In this document: piece after piece, positions 50,864 to 61,276 of the stretch
How positions within the stretch are numbered: the first letter of the stretch is position 1
Layout of the letters: every line of letters starts with the position of its first letter
NCBI RefSeq assembly: GCF_038738535.1
Contig: NZ_CP046128.1
Coordinates: 2,170,001-2,234,000, forward strand
Direction: 5' to 3'
Length of the DNA: 64,000 nt
Origin: Bacillus pumilus
Lineage (GTDB): Bacteria; Bacillota; Bacilli; Bacillales; Bacillaceae
The notes under the pieces: model-generated
Seen by the model: only the letters and a program-made list of their open reading frames with translations
The model's database searches: none
What the model was told of the DNA's origin: nothing
Program-made: the position numbers and the translations under genes

Positions 50864-52702
50864 TTATTTTTTTGGTGTGCTGTCGTCCATCTTCAGCACA
50901 GCCATAAATGCTTCTTGCGGGACTTCAACAGAGCCCACTTGCTTCATGCGCTTTTTCCCTTCTTTTTGCTTCTCAAGAAGCTTCCTTTTCCGGGAAATGT
51001 CTCCACCATAACATTTAGCAAGTACGTTTTTACGCATCGCTTTAATGGTAGAACGAGCCACGATTTTTTGTCCAATCGCTGCTTGAACTGGTACTTCAAA
51101 ATGCTGGCGTGGAATGAGTTCTTTCAGCTTTTCTACGATGATCTTGCCTCGTTCATATGCGTAATCACGGTGAACAATAAAGGAAAGGGCATCGATTTTT
51201 TCGCCATTCAGCATGATATCCATTTTCACTAGAGTAGATGGGCGATAGCCAATCAGCTCATAGTCAAAGGACGCATAGCCTTTTGTGTTGGACTTGAGCT
51301 GATCAAAGAATTCGTACACGATCTCCGCCAAAGGAATTTCGTACACAATGCTCACTCGGTTTGCATCAAGGTATTGCATATCAATGAAATTGCCGCGCTT
51401 TCCTTGGCAAAGCTCCATGACAGAGCCTACATAGTCATTCGGCACCATCATTGTTGCTTTTACGTATGGTTCTTCAATTCGCTCAATCTTTTGCGGATCA
51501 GGCAGATTGGACGGGTTATCTACGACGATTTTTTCTCCGTCTGTCATATACACATCGTAAATAACACTTGGTGCTGTCGTAATAAGATCGATTTTGAATT
51601 CACGTTCAATCCGTTCTTGGATGATTTCCATATGAAGCATTCCAAGAAAGCCGCAGCGGAAACCGAAGCCAAGTGCTTGGGATGTCTCTGCCTCATATTG
51701 AAGGGAAGAATCATTTAATTCAAGCTTTTCTAGGGCTTCACGTAAGTCATTATATTTCGCTGTGTCAATCGGATAAAGTCCGCAGTACACCATTGGGTTC
51801 AGCTTTCTGTATCCTGGCAGCGCTTCTTTCGCTGGGTTCTCCGCACTTGTGATCGTATCCCCCACACGTGTATCACCGACATTTTTAATCGCTGCTGTTA
51901 AGTAGCCAACATCTCCAACAGTGAGTTCATCTGTCGGCATGGCTTTTGGTGTGAATACGCCGACTTCAAGCACTTCAAATTCTTTGCCCGTCGCCATCAT
52001 TTTGATTTTCTGACCTGGTCTGACGGTTCCTTCAACAATTCGTATGTACGCAATAACGCCGCGATACGCATCGTAGAGAGAATCAAAAATAAGAGCTTGA
52101 AGCGGTGCTTCTGGGTCTCCAGCAGGTGCCGGCACCTTTTCGACGATTTGTTCTAAAATATCTTCGATCCCAATACCCGCCTTAGCAGAGGTGAGAACAG
52201 CTTCAGACGCATCCAACCCGATGACATCTTCAATTTCTTCTCTTACACGCTCAGGCTCTGCACTTGGCAGATCGATTTTATTGATAATCGGAAGAATCTC
52301 TAAGTTGTTATCAAGAGCTAAATAAACGTTCGCAAGTGTCTGTGCTTCAATTCCTTGTGCTGCATCTACTACAAGAATCGCACCTTCACAGGCAGCAAGG
52401 CTTCGAGATACCTCATAGGTGAAGTCGACATGCCCTGGTGTATCAATCAGGTGCATAATATATTCTTCTCCATCCTTCGCCTTATATTTCAGCTGGACAG
52501 AGTTTAATTTAATCGTTATGCCGCGTTCACGCTCTAAGTCCATGGAATCAAGTAATTGTTCTTTCATTTCTCGCTGAGTAATCGCCGCTGTTTTTTCCAA
52601 AATACGGTCCGCCAATGTGGATTTCCCATGGTCAATATGGGCGATAATGGAGAAATTTCGAATTCTTGATTGCCGTTCTAATCGTTTTTCTTTATCTGTC
52701 AC
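50864..52702 (-). CDS. lepA: Elongation factor 4 (LepA)
   Basis: A 612-residue translational GTPase that rescues or back-translocates stalled ribosomes. G1 [10 protein letters not shown]3 DTPGHVDF, G4 NKIDLP; then domains II, III, V and the C-terminal basic domain unique to LepA ([29 protein letters not shown]). The start is GTG with AGGAG 9 bases upstream. Length and order fit B. subtilis. Confidence 0.98.
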   Translation of the reverse strand: MTDKEKRLERQSRIRNFSIIAHIDHGKSTLADRILEKTAAITQREMKEQLLDSMDLERERGITIKLNSVQLKYKAKDGEEYIMHLIDTPGHVDFTYEVSRSLAACEGAILVVDAAQGIEAQTLANVYLALDNNLEILPIINKIDLPSAEPERVREEIEDVIGLDASEAVLTSAKAGIGIEDILEQIVEKVPAPAGDPEAPLQALIFDSLYDAYRGVIAYIRIVEGTVRPGQKIKMMATGKEFEVLEVGVFTPKAMPTDELTVGDVGYLTAAIKNVGDTRVGDTITSAENPAKEALPGYRKLNPMVYCGLYPIDTAKYNDLREALEKLELNDSSLQYEAETSQALGFGFRCGFLGMLHMEIIQERIEREFKIDLITTAPSVIYDVYMTDGEKIVVDNPSNLPDPQKIERIEEPYVKATMMVPNDYVGSVMELCQGKRGNFIDMQYLDANRVSIVYEIPLAEIVYEFFDQLKSNTKGYASFDYELIGYRPSTLVKMDIMLNGEKIDALSFIVHRDYAYERGKIIVEKLKELIPRQHFEVPVQAAIGQKIVARSTIKAMRKNVLAKCYGGDISRKRKLLEKQKEGKKRMKQVGSVEVPQEAFMAVLKMDDSTPKK

Positions 52703-52784
52703 AATCTATCACTCCTACTATAAAACGCGGGTTGCGCTAGCTTAGATTATATCAATAGGGCTGTAAAGATTCAATCGAAATCAA

Positions 52785-52812
52785 GAAAAGCCGCTCATCG
52801 GTCAGCGGCTTT
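52785..52812 (-). terminator. Terminator of yqxA
   Basis: AAAGCCGCT / AGCGGCTTT stem with an imperfect loop, followed by TCTTG on the minus strand. Confidence 0.75.
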
Positions 52813-52833
52813 AGTCATATGGTATTGATTTGT

Positions 52834-53166
52834 TTATTTCCCATTCATCCAATCATAAAGAGAACGGGCTGCATGTGTCATGCCATCAGACAGCGCTTTT
52901 CCTGCCTTGGAGAAGGCATTAAAGCTCTCTATTTCCTCAAGCTGCTTTTGTTTTTCGGCAAGATCCTTTTCTGTAACAGCCGTTCCTAAGATAGAGGCTT
53001 CTCGTTCTTCATCGTCGTTCATTTGGATGGAGAACGCGCCTTTTAATTGTGGGTCATGGTAACCCTTCATTTGCAGCATGCCATTATTCGCCTGCTGCAT
53101 TCCTAAAAAGACGCCAAATAGCAAGACTAGTCCTAAAATAATGGTTTTTCCAATAAATGATCCCAT
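52834..53166 (-). CDS. yqxA: YqxA, DUF3679 small membrane protein
   Basis: A 110-residue protein with one N-terminal membrane helix (residues 5-23), followed by a soluble, mostly helical and charged part (AVTEKDLAEKQKQLEEIESF). It matches the YqxA family found next to spoIIP in Bacillus; function unknown. AAGGTGG precedes ATG. It lies 14 bases after spoIIP. Confidence 0.85.
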   Translation of the reverse strand: MGSFIGKTIILGLVLLFGVFLGMQQANNGMLQMKGYHDPQLKGAFSIQMNDDEEREASILGTAVTEKDLAEKQKQLEEIESFNAFSKAGKALSDGMTHAARSLYDWMNGK

Positions 53167-53180
53167 GCACCGTCACCACC

Positions 53181-54389
53181 TTAAGAGCGTTTTTTCTCAT
53201 CCTTTGCTTTGCCGTTCACCTTTTCCGCGTCCCAGAAAATGTCGCTGAAGACATCAGCTGCTGCATTGGATGCATTTTTCAACTCTTCCATATTATTATC
53301 CACTCCGCCAAATTCTAAAAGTAGGGCTTTGTCGGATAAATCTTGATTATAAATTCCATTATCGCCAATTTCTCCTTTGGCAAACACACCGACACTGAGA
53401 CCTTTATATTTTTTCTCCATCAAATGGTGGAACTCCGTCGCAAGCTTGAGATTTTTCTCATAGCTTTGATTCTTCTTCCCTACAACAAACGCAATTCTCG
53501 CATATTTTTTTCCTTTGATCTCGACAGTGGTGTCTTTCTTTCTTCTTGAGTCACGGTGGATATCAATTAAGTATTCGAGGTCATCATTTTTCGCTAAGGC
53601 TTCTTTTACGACCAATCTTGATTCATTATAAGATTGAGGATACTTTAATCCTTTTTGCAGGAGCCTTTTTTCAACTTCCGTTTTGTCGACCGTATTCCCG
53701 ATTCCTTGCTGATCAAGCGCCTTTCCGAACATGTCGCCGACAAGGGTGACATTCACTTTTGAGTGCCGTGCATTGTTTGGATTCGTTTCTCCTTTTAAAA
53801 ATGGTAAATATGATTCCGTATTATGCGTGTGGTAAATGTACACGGCTTTTCGTTTTCCTGTCGACCGGTCCGGCTCTTTCGCAGGCTTTTTCGGCACATC
53901 TTTGTCGAGCTTGTCCAGCTCTGCCAAATTTGCTTCTTTTTCATCTTGGATGACTTCACTTGGCGGCGGCGATTCCATTGGCATGTTGGTATAGTCTGTT
54001 CCTTCACCCGCTAAGATGATTTTTGTATCAAAATGTTCAAAACCTGGGAGTTCTCTCCCTAGAAAACTACGCGGGTCTTCTAAATTGATACTAGTCGCAA
54101 GCTTGAGTGACAGTCCAGAGAAATGAAACCCTTTTTGATCTTTCGGGACTGCTGAGGCGAAATATTGATTTTCCATACCCATTAATGTAGCGAAGAACGC
54201 TCCGGAAAGCTCATCTGCTACACCATATAGCGAGGCTTGCGGCCTCAGCTCTGGCTTTAAAGATGTCAACGCCCCTGACATCACAAACACCACAACAAGC
54301 GAGGCTATAAATAAGAAAATGCTTTTCACTACTTTTGTTCCATTAATCGCAACGACCAACTGTCGAGGACGGCGGGGTCTTTTTTTCAT
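53181..54389 (-). CDS. spoIIP: Stage II sporulation protein P
   Basis: SpoIIP is a cell-wall amidase and endopeptidase of the engulfment complex SpoIIDMP. The 402-residue protein has one membrane anchor (IFLFIASLVVVFVMSGA), a low-complexity linker, and the amidase domain with zinc-binding YIYHTHNTESYLPF and IDIHRDSRR and the Glu of LLEFGGVDNN. GGAGGG precedes ATG. It follows gpr; in B. subtilis it is under sigma-E. I found only a weak CATAGTGT -10-like match upstream. Confidence 0.95.
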   Translation of the reverse strand: MKKRPRRPRQLVVAINGTKVVKSIFLFIASLVVVFVMSGALTSLKPELRPQASLYGVADELSGAFFATLMGMENQYFASAVPKDQKGFHFSGLSLKLATSINLEDPRSFLGRELPGFEHFDTKIILAGEGTDYTNMPMESPPPSEVIQDEKEANLAELDKLDKDVPKKPAKEPDRSTGKRKAVYIYHTHNTESYLPFLKGETNPNNARHSKVNVTLVGDMFGKALDQQGIGNTVDKTEVEKRLLQKGLKYPQSYNESRLVVKEALAKNDDLEYLIDIHRDSRRKKDTTVEIKGKKYARIAFVVGKKNQSYEKNLKLATEFHHLMEKKYKGLSVGVFAKGEIGDNGIYNQDLSDKALLLEFGGVDNNMEELKNASNAAADVFSDIFWDAEKVNGKAKDEKKRS

Positions 54390-54455
54390 GATTTACTCCC
54401 TCCAGCACGCTTTCTAGTAATTACACTATGAGCGAGCTAGAGAAAGTAGAACCGA

Positions 54456-55571
54456 TTAATGATTATAAGAACCCATGTTATCTTGAGAGATTTTTTGATG
54501 GAGTGCTGTATTTAATCCATTGGCGAGTACGTTTGCCATATCATCAATGAATGTATCCACTTCCTTAGGCGTGACCATTAAATTTTGCCCTAGCGGCGCA
54601 AGTACTTCATGGATCAGCTGCCGTTTCTCTTCTTCCGGAAGAGTCCCTACGATACCTAAAAATGATTGACGCGTTTCCTCATCTGGTAAGTCTTCTTCAT
54701 TTAGCACTTTTTTCTTCCCAAAAGTCAAACCAGCCGGCACAAGAGAGCGGGACGGCCGGTCATCTTTCAGTTCTCTACCAAAATGCTTTAAGACATAATC
54801 AATTGTGTCACTTGCAATGGTTACTGCATCTACCACTGTTGGAACGCCAATCGCAATCACTGGAATCCCCAACGTTTCTTTGCTTAATTCTTTCCGCTTA
54901 TTCCCTACACCTGAACCGGGATGGATGCCTGTATCAGAGATTTGAATCGTGGTATTCACCCGTTCCACTGCACGAGCAGCAAGAGCATCGATTGCAATGA
55001 CAAAATCAGGTTTGGACCGCTCGATTACACCTTGTATAATGTCGCTTGTTTCAATACCGGTCAGTCCCATCACTCCCGGTGATAAAGAGGACACTGGGCG
55101 ATACCCTTCCTGTACATTTTCCGGCTGCAATTCAAAGAGATGCCGGGTCACAAGCAGGCTTTCAACCGTGAGCGGGCCTAGCGCATCTGGCGTGACATTC
55201 CAGTTTCCTAGTCCTACTACAAGACAGCTCGCATCAGCCTGAATGCCTCGGTCTTTTAAAAACTGAGCAAAATGACGCGCAAATACTTCGACGACTTTTT
55301 CCTGCATCTCAGAATCTTTCTCCCGAATGCCCTGCGCCTCAAGCGTCAAGTATGTTCCTGTCTTTTTGCTGGTCAGCTCCTCCCCTTCTTTCGTGATCTC
55401 CACTGTGCGTATACGGATGCCATGCTCCTCTTTTTCCTTTTCGACAATCCCTTGAATTCCGTCCTTTTTGACGACATTCGGATCGTTCTCTTGTTCTAGT
55501 ATCTCTTTTGTTTCAACAGCCAAGTCTGTCCGGATTTGATAAGCACTTAAATCAAGTTTCTGTTTCTCCAT
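54456..55571 (-). CDS. gpr: Germination protease Gpr
   Basis: Gpr degrades the DNA-protecting small acid-soluble proteins at spore germination. The 371-residue zymogen (P46) begins [20 protein letters not shown]; the family's first self-cleavage site falls just after residue 16 (TD-LAVE). Conserved blocks: [75 protein letters not shown] precedes ATG. It is divergent from rpsT. Confidence 0.97.
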   Translation of the reverse strand: MEKQKLDLSAYQIRTDLAVETKEILEQENDPNVVKKDGIQGIVEKEKEEHGIRIRTVEITKEGEELTSKKTGTYLTLEAQGIREKDSEMQEKVVEVFARHFAQFLKDRGIQADASCLVVGLGNWNVTPDALGPLTVESLLVTRHLFELQPENVQEGYRPVSSLSPGVMGLTGIETSDIIQGVIERSKPDFVIAIDALAARAVERVNTTIQISDTGIHPGSGVGNKRKELSKETLGIPVIAIGVPTVVDAVTIASDTIDYVLKHFGRELKDDRPSRSLVPAGLTFGKKKVLNEEDLPDEETRQSFLGIVGTLPEEEKRQLIHEVLAPLGQNLMVTPKEVDTFIDDMANVLANGLNTALHQKISQDNMGSYNH

Positions 55572-55668
55572 AAAAAGACTCCTTCCACCAAGTAATTAAC
55601 AGTAGTCTTTCCATCTCTTTAAAGAAACATTCGAGCGCTTCATCAATGAAAAATACTTTACATTTATA

Positions 55669-55697
55669 TTGCATTCTAAAGGTGTGTTTGATAGAAT
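55669..55697 (+). promoter_or_regulatory. Sigma-A promoter of rpsT
   Basis: TTGCAT, a 17-base spacer and TAGAAT, about 75 bases before rpsT. The -35 is weak, the -10 good. Confidence 0.5.
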
Positions 55698-55769
55698 ACA
55701 ACTTGTTCTATTGTGAAGATTTAACCTTAAGACAATTGTGTTTAGGTTGTATCTTAGGAGGTGAAACAC

Positions 55770-56036
55770 ATGCCAAATATTAAATCAGCGATCAAACGTA
55801 CAAAAACGAATAACGAACGCCGTGCACATAACGCAACAATCAAGTCTGCGATGCGTACTGCGATTAAACAAGTTGAAGTTTCTGTAGCTAACAACGATGC
55901 TGAGCAAGCAAAAGCTGCTCTTTCTTCTGCTGCAAAACGCATTGACAAAGCCGTTAAAACTGGTCTTGTACACAAAAACGCAGCTGCGCGTTACAAGTCA
56001 AGACTTGCTAAACAAGTAAACGGACTTTCTGCATAA
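55770..56036 (+). CDS. rpsT: 30S ribosomal protein S20
   Basis: An 88-residue, basic, all-helical protein ([20 protein letters not shown] ... [17 protein letters not shown]): S20 of the small subunit, binding 16S rRNA early in assembly. GGAGGTGAAACAC lies before the ATG; an in-frame ATG three codons earlier overlaps that site and is not used. It is divergent from gpr and convergent with holA. Confidence 0.98.
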   Translation: MPNIKSAIKRTKTNNERRAHNATIKSAMRTAIKQVEVSVANNDAEQAKAALSSAAKRIDKAVKTGLVHKNAAARYKSRLAKQVNGLSA

Positions 56037-56132
56037 TGCTTGCAACGCCTCAGTGATGAGGCAACTGTTTAACTGTACGTCCGTCCTGACCGGCTCAGCC
56101 ATTAGGACAGACTGGCAATTATACATCTAAAC

Positions 56133-56167
56133 AAAAACGACCCTCTTTTTAGAAGGTCGTTTTTTTA
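56133..56167. terminator. Bidirectional terminator rpsT / holA
   Basis: AAACGACC / GGTCGTTT stem with a T-rich loop and TTTTTTT on the plus strand; A-run on the other side serves holA. Confidence 0.88.
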
Positions 56168-56170
56168 TGT

Positions 56171-57190
56171 TCAAGCGCCCAATAGTCGAAGCAGGAACAA
56201 TTCTAACAATAGCTGCTTGTCCTTTTTACCGGTTTTCATTTCATAATCGATCGTTGATAGCTCTTTGACAATCTGCTTGAGCTCTTCTTCTGAAAACAGC
56301 CTTGCCTGATCCATAGCAAGTTTGACGCGGAATGGGTGGACTTTTAGATTTGAAGCAATTTGTTTTTGCCCATATCCTTGCTGAGCGAAATACTTCGTCT
56401 GCAAAATCAATCGAAATTGAGTTGATATGAGTGCTAATATTTTAATGGGTTCCTCATTTTGTTTCAGCAAATCATAAAACATCTGCATGGCCTCAGAGCG
56501 GCGTCTGTTGACAATTTGGTTAATTAATTCGAAAATATTCTGCTCTAAGCTTCTTGCAACGAGCTCATTGACATCCGCTAATTCAATTTCTTCTCGTTCT
56601 CCAATATATGTACTCAGCTTCCTGACCTCTTGAAACAATGTGGATAGACTCCCACCGCATAGCATCACAAGCTGCTCAGCCGCTTCAGATGTCATCGCCT
56701 TTCCTTCTGTTTTCACCAGTGTAATGGTGAAATCCGTTGTTTCTTTTGGGTTTAACTCTTTTGCCTCAACCATAGCCGCTTTCTTTTTTAGCAATTTGGT
56801 GATTTTCTTCCGTTCATCCAGCTTTTCATATGGTGCTAATAACACGAGAATGGTATAAGGCGCCGGCTTTTCTAAATAAGCTTCTAACACAGAAAGCTCA
56901 TGCTCAATCTTCTCCTTTTTCTTTTCCGCTGTAAGAAAATAAGGATTCTTGATCACAACGAGACGCCTTTCTCCCATAAACGGAAAGGTTTCTGCATCCG
57001 TCACAGCCTGTTCAAGCGGCACCTCTTCCATATCAAAGACGGAGTAATTAAAATCCTTCGTCTCCTCGTCTACTACAGCTTGTCTTAATTTAGCTGCTGT
57101 TTCTTGCAGTAAATACGTTTCTTTTCCATATAAGCAATAAACGGGATGGATATCCCCTCTTTTTAAATTGTTCCAAACTTCAAAGACCAT
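56171..57190 (-). CDS. holA: DNA polymerase III delta subunit HolA
   Basis: The delta subunit of the clamp loader, 339 residues, opens the sliding clamp. N-terminal degenerate AAA+ domain begins HPVYCLYGKETYLLQETAAKLRQ, with TFPFMGERRLVVIKNPYFL; the C-terminal collar domain includes IFELINQIVNRRRSEAMQMFYDLLKQNEEPIKILALI. GAGAGGG lies before ATG. B. subtilis name yqeN. The gap to yqzM (57191-57427) holds both genes' promoters, none of which I could fix. Confidence 0.93.
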   Translation of the reverse strand: MVFEVWNNLKRGDIHPVYCLYGKETYLLQETAAKLRQAVVDEETKDFNYSVFDMEEVPLEQAVTDAETFPFMGERRLVVIKNPYFLTAEKKKEKIEHELSVLEAYLEKPAPYTILVLLAPYEKLDERKKITKLLKKKAAMVEAKELNPKETTDFTITLVKTEGKAMTSEAAEQLVMLCGGSLSTLFQEVRKLSTYIGEREEIELADVNELVARSLEQNIFELINQIVNRRRSEAMQMFYDLLKQNEEPIKILALISTQFRLILQTKYFAQQGYGQKQIASNLKVHPFRVKLAMDQARLFSEEELKQIVKELSTIDYEMKTGKKDKQLLLELFLLRLLGA

Positions 57191-57427
57191 AAATTGAATC
57201 CCTCTCTTTCACTTCCTCCTCTATCCTAAAGTGTGTGAAGACATTAGTAAAGAGGAAGCTGAAAGTGCCGCCTCCTCATTTATAGTAAACGTCTGGTGCA
57301 AGCTCCCGGGTCAGCTCGCTGTCAGACGATATTCATAAAATGATCATGAAAATGGAAAACGGTTACTTTACCTTCTAGCAATTCCAAATGAGTTCAAGTA
57401 TACTAAAATTAGCCAGGAGGGATGAAA

Positions 57428-57562
57428 ATGAATGAATTTGAAAAAAATGTTCAAAGCAAGCGGAATGATGTGACCGACTCAGCCGTTGGTTTTATCGTCA
57501 CATTCGGATTTTTCGCCTCAATGTTTATTTTGGCAACAATTATACACCTCGTTGGATCTTAA
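57428..57562 (+). CDS. yqzM: YqzM, 44-residue membrane protein
   Basis: A short protein starting MNEFEKNVQSKRNDVTDSAVG followed by one hydrophobic helix and ending LVGS. The charged N-terminus and single helix match the YqzM family next to comEC in Bacillus; function unknown. AGGAGGG lies 7 bases before the chosen ATG; an ATG two codons upstream is too close. Confidence 0.85.
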   Translation: MNEFEKNVQSKRNDVTDSAVGFIVTFGFFASMFILATIIHLVGS

Positions 57563-57576
57563 CTTCATGATTGCTA

Positions 57577-57603
57577 AATGACTGCCGTTTTGGCAGTTTT
57601 TTT
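57577..57603 (+). terminator. Terminator of yqzM
   Basis: ACTGCC / GGCAGT stem with a 5-base loop and TTTTTTT on the plus strand, touching the comEC stop codon. Confidence 0.85.
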
Positions 57604-59929
57604 ATTGATTTTGTAAGATATCATATGGAGGTTGCGTGTAAAACGTTCCTTTCTTCTCAAGAAATTCATAGGTCACACTTCCGTCTCGATCTGTGCGGTA
57701 CACCTCCATTTGATGATCCTTTAGTTTTTTCAAAACTTCCTGATGAGGATGCTGATAACGATTGCGTTCACCAGCCGAAATGAGTGCATAGGACGGCTCC
57801 AGATGTCGAAGCCACTCCTCACTTGTTGACCCTTTACTGCCATGATGCCCAACCTTTAAGACATCCGCTCGCAGGTGGGGATAGGCTTCTATGATGTCTC
57901 GTTCCCCTTCTTGTTCAAGGTCTCCAGTGAACAGAAAACGTTTCCCACCAAGAGTAAAAGCCAGAACGAGTGAATCATTGTTCTTACTTGTCACCCGGTC
58001 TTGCGAAGGGTGCAGAACCTCAAATATGTGCTCTCCAACTCGGAGCTGATCTCCTCTTTCTAATTCATCAATAAATATCCCTTTTTTAGCTGCTTCTTTT
58101 AGCAGCTTTGCGTCCTCTGGACTTCGGGCAAAGCCTTTTGGTATGGCCAGCCGCTTTACTTTATTTCGGTTGATTAAACGAACCGCTTCTCCCATGTGAT
58201 CTTGATCCGCATGCGTGAGAATCAGCACATCAAGTTTTGCTATACCTTTAGAATGCAGAAACGGGATCAGCGTTTGATCACCGATCGTAGATACTTTACG
58301 TCTTTTTTTCCACGGTTCCTCTTCAAAAGAAAGTCTGCCCCCTGTATCCACAAGCAGATGCCCCTTTCGATAGGGCAGTTGAATAAACAAACTATCCCCC
58401 TGCCCTACATCCAGCATCGTGACCTCCCCTTTTTGGAGAAAGTTCGGAGTAAAAAAGTGTACACTCAAAACACCAATGGAAAAAAGAATTGGCACAGAAT
58501 AGGATTTCACAGAAGCTTTGCACTCCATCACAAACAGCAGAAAAACAATGGCACTCACTTCCAGAAGAATATGCCACCAAGTAGATTTCATAAAAATCAA
58601 GTTAAACCCATCAAAAACTGCCATATGTGCTGACAACTGATGACTTAGCTGGATGACCGAATCAAGCAGCTGGAACAATGCTTGTCCAAGAGGGAGATAA
58701 ATGATGGACAAAAGAAAAAAGAGTAAGGACAGAGGCAGGACAACCGTCGTATAAAAAGGGACAAACATCATATTCAATGGGATGCTCAGCAAAGAAAATT
58801 GCTGAAAATGATATAAAAGAACAGGAAGCGAGGCAAGCTGCGCAACAAAGGATATAAGGAATAACTGCATCACTGCACTTTTCGCTTGTGATAAGATTCT
58901 GGTCGATAACAAAATAAAGAACGTTACCACGAATGAAAGCTGAAATCCGATATCAAATAGAAATAGAGGATGAAACGCTAATAAGAGTAAAAACGTTGCG
59001 CTTAATACGACAGCAGAAGGCTGTTTCATTTCTTTCGGCAGGCTCGTCATCACTAAATAGATTCCTGCCATGAGACAAGCTCTTAAAACCGATGGTGCAG
59101 CACCTGTCAAACAAGCATAAACAGGAAGAAAGCATAATAAAAGAATACGTGCTGTCTCTCTTGTCACACCGGCACGAAGCAGACACCAAAATAAACAGGC
59201 AAGAAGCGTTTGCACATGCAGTCCTGAGATCGCTAACAGATGAATAATGCCGAGCATTTGATAGTCTCTTAATGTGTCAGGATCAATCAACTCACGATCA
59301 CCAAAAATAAGGGCCTGTACAATGCCTACAGAGTTTTTCGGCACATGATCTTCTAAGAATTTTAAGCCATTTTGCCTCATCGCTTGAAGATAATAGGAAG
59401 GTCTGTCTTTTTTTGTACAGCCTTTGATTGACTGCGGTAAGAAAATGGCGCTAATGCCTTTTGATTTTAGAAATTGATCATATTGAAACCCGTTAGGAAT
59501 GGTTGCGTGTTTAGGCGGCCGAACATCACCTGTCATATGACAGCTCATACCTGGCTCTACATCTTTTAGCGCCTCTTTTTCACGCTCTGTTTTAATGGTA
59601 TAGAAAGCGGCTAGCCGTTCATGTTCTGTTGACACAGTTGCTGAAAAACGATTGCCATCTGTCTTCGGAATACTTTCAATCACAACGGAGCCGGAAAGAA
59701 ATTTTTCTTGTACAGGTTGATCCGTTTCAAAAAACTCATGAACCATAAAAATAAGAGTATAAACAGCTCCACATAGGCTGATCATGAGAAAGAGCTTGGG
59801 AATTTTTTTCAGTAGGCTGAGAAGTAATATGATGAGAAGAAAGAGAAGGAAATACATATGAAGATGATATGCAGCCAGAGCAATTCCAACAGCTGCTGAA
59901 ATTGCCCCAAACGGCAAATAATTAAACAT
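57602..59929 (-). CDS. comEC: DNA channel protein ComEC/Rec2
   Basis: ComEC forms the membrane channel through which single-stranded DNA enters during transformation. N-terminal membrane helices and an OB-like outer domain are followed by the multi-span Competence domain (ILHLLAISGLHVQTLLACLFW near residue 230) and a C-terminal metallo-beta-lactamase-like nuclease domain (MLDVGQGDSLFI, LTHADQDHMGE, FTGDLEQEGE, KVGHHGSKGST). The start ATG of MFNYLP overlaps the comEB stop (ATGTTTAA) and gives 775 residues, near the 776 of B. subtilis; there is no separate ribosome site, so it is probably coupled to comEB. Confidence 0.94.
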   Translation of the reverse strand: MFNYLPFGAISAAVGIALAAYHLHMYFLLFLLIILLLSLLKKIPKLFLMISLCGAVYTLIFMVHEFFETDQPVQEKFLSGSVVIESIPKTDGNRFSATVSTEHERLAAFYTIKTEREKEALKDVEPGMSCHMTGDVRPPKHATIPNGFQYDQFLKSKGISAIFLPQSIKGCTKKDRPSYYLQAMRQNGLKFLEDHVPKNSVGIVQALIFGDRELIDPDTLRDYQMLGIIHLLAISGLHVQTLLACLFWCLLRAGVTRETARILLLCFLPVYACLTGAAPSVLRACLMAGIYLVMTSLPKEMKQPSAVVLSATFLLLLAFHPLFLFDIGFQLSFVVTFFILLSTRILSQAKSAVMQLFLISFVAQLASLPVLLYHFQQFSLLSIPLNMMFVPFYTTVVLPLSLLFFLLSIIYLPLGQALFQLLDSVIQLSHQLSAHMAVFDGFNLIFMKSTWWHILLEVSAIVFLLFVMECKASVKSYSVPILFSIGVLSVHFFTPNFLQKGEVTMLDVGQGDSLFIQLPYRKGHLLVDTGGRLSFEEEPWKKRRKVSTIGDQTLIPFLHSKGIAKLDVLILTHADQDHMGEAVRLINRNKVKRLAIPKGFARSPEDAKLLKEAAKKGIFIDELERGDQLRVGEHIFEVLHPSQDRVTSKNNDSLVLAFTLGGKRFLFTGDLEQEGERDIIEAYPHLRADVLKVGHHGSKGSTSEEWLRHLEPSYALISAGERNRYQHPHQEVLKKLKDHQMEVYRTDRDGSVTYEFLEKKGTFYTQPPYDILQNQ

Positions 59930-60491
59930 AGGAAGTAAATAATTGATTCGCCTTCTCATGCATAACGCGAATTTCTGTTTCACTAAGTCCTGATTCACTT
60001 AGCTTGCCAATTAAATCTGCAACAAAGGCCAATTTTTCTTGATTTTTTAAGTCGATGATCATTTCATCCAGTTCAACTTGTTCCGTTTGAACACCTGCCT
60101 GCTCAAATAAATCAACGGCATATGGGTGATTTTTATAATCCTTTGCATAGTACACGGTTCGAATACCTGCTTGAATAATGGCTTTACAGCACTGCAAACA
60201 AGGAAAATGCGTGACATATATTTCAGCATCCGCTGTAGGTGCACCAAATTTGGCACATTGTAAAATAGCGTTCATTTCCGCATGGATGGTGCGAACGCAG
60301 TGATGATCAATGACATAGCATCCCACATCTGCACAATGGACATCACCAGCAATTGAGCCATTATATCCCCCTGCAATGATACGCTTGTCTCTGACGATGG
60401 TCGCCCCAACAGCTAACCGCTCACAGGTGCTTCGTAAAGCAAGCAAATGGCTTTGTGCCATAAAATATTGATTCCATGAAATTCTTTCCAC
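59922..60491 (-). CDS. comEB: dCMP deaminase family protein ComEB
   Basis: A 189-residue zinc deaminase. Motifs: TIHAEMNAIL (zinc His and catalytic Glu) and HFPCLQCCKAI (zinc Cys pair), as in deoxycytidylate deaminase. It turns dCMP to dUMP for dTTP synthesis; it lies in the comE operon but is reported not to be needed for transformation in B. subtilis. The GTG start has GGAGGG 8 bases upstream. Confidence 0.94.
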   Translation of the reverse strand: MERISWNQYFMAQSHLLALRSTCERLAVGATIVRDKRIIAGGYNGSIAGDVHCADVGCYVIDHHCVRTIHAEMNAILQCAKFGAPTADAEIYVTHFPCLQCCKAIIQAGIRTVYYAKDYKNHPYAVDLFEQAGVQTEQVELDEMIIDLKNQEKLAFVADLIGKLSESGLSETEIRVMHEKANQLFTSYV

Positions 60492-60556
60492 GAGCTGATC
60501 CCTCCAGAATGATGGTTGGTATTAAGTGTACATGCCTTCCTTCTATACCGTCAATT

Positions 60557-61186
60557 CTACTTCACGGTCAATTCACTTTTCAGCCGTTCAATGGTCTTCT
60601 CCCCAAAACCTGAAATGTTCCGCAAATCTTCAATTTGTTGAAATTCCCCGTGTTCCTCTCTGTACGTAATGATGGCTTCTGCTTTAGCTGGCCCTATTCC
60701 GTTAATGGTTTGCAATTCCGCCGCATCAGCCTGATTGACATTGACACCTTGACTCTTTTCTTTACCCGATGGAGCGTCAGCAGCTGCTATTTGCGTCTGC
60801 CTCTCCGCTTCTCCCTGCTTCCGGACATAAATCATCATACTGTCCTCTAATTTTGCTGCTTGATTGATTTCAATCGTGTCTGCTTTACTAGTAAAGCCCC
60901 CTGCTCTCCGAATCGCTTCTTCTACCCGTGCATCAAATTGAAACGTATAAACCCCTGGCTTTTTCACAGCTCCTTTGACCTCTACAAAAATGGGAGGTGA
61001 TTCATTATCGGTCTTTTCTTGTTTGTCTTCTAATGTGACTTGTATGTCTTTATCTTCCTTCAATACACTTGGCTCTCTGCTGCTCTCCCTATTTCCTGCG
61101 AAAAGGAAGAAAGTGATGATGATCACGACCATGAGCCCAGCTCCGATATAAAGACTGTATTTTTTCAATGGAATGAGTCGCTTCAC
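60557..61186 (-). CDS. comEA: Competence DNA receptor ComEA
   Basis: A 209-residue membrane-anchored DNA-binding protein: N-terminal anchor (residues 11-30), a linker, an SLBB-like domain (FVEVKGAVKKPGVYTF), a Ser/Gly-rich linker, and a helix-hairpin-helix domain (LQTINGIGPAKAEAIITYREEHG, NISGFGEKTIERLK) that binds double-stranded DNA. It starts at GTG with a poor ribosome site. I saw no clear pair of ComK boxes in the 90 bases before it. Confidence 0.95.
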   Translation of the reverse strand: MKRLIPLKKYSLYIGAGLMVVIIITFFLFAGNRESSREPSVLKEDKDIQVTLEDKQEKTDNESPPIFVEVKGAVKKPGVYTFQFDARVEEAIRRAGGFTSKADTIEINQAAKLEDSMMIYVRKQGEAERQTQIAAADAPSGKEKSQGVNVNQADAAELQTINGIGPAKAEAIITYREEHGEFQQIEDLRNISGFGEKTIERLKSELTVK

Positions 61187-61276
61187 GTGCTCACGCTTCT
61201 TTCAATCATATTTTTCTATTGCTCAACATACTGTTTAGAAGATAACAGATCCTATGCGCCTAAGGAGGGAGAACGT

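Noticed and set aside
55572-55660. Sigma-G promoter for gpr
   Set aside because: CGAATG and GACTAC give only a partial match with wrong spacing, although sigma-G control of gpr is expected from B. subtilis.
57340-57375. cre-like sequence around GGAAAACGGTTACT near yqzM
   Set aside because: Two fixed positions fail and the neighbouring genes have no link to carbon catabolism.
61187-61276. ComK box (AAAA-N5-TTTT pairs) before comEA
   Set aside because: Only one poor half-match is present and it lies too close to the start codon to be an activator site; the competence promoter could not be confirmed.
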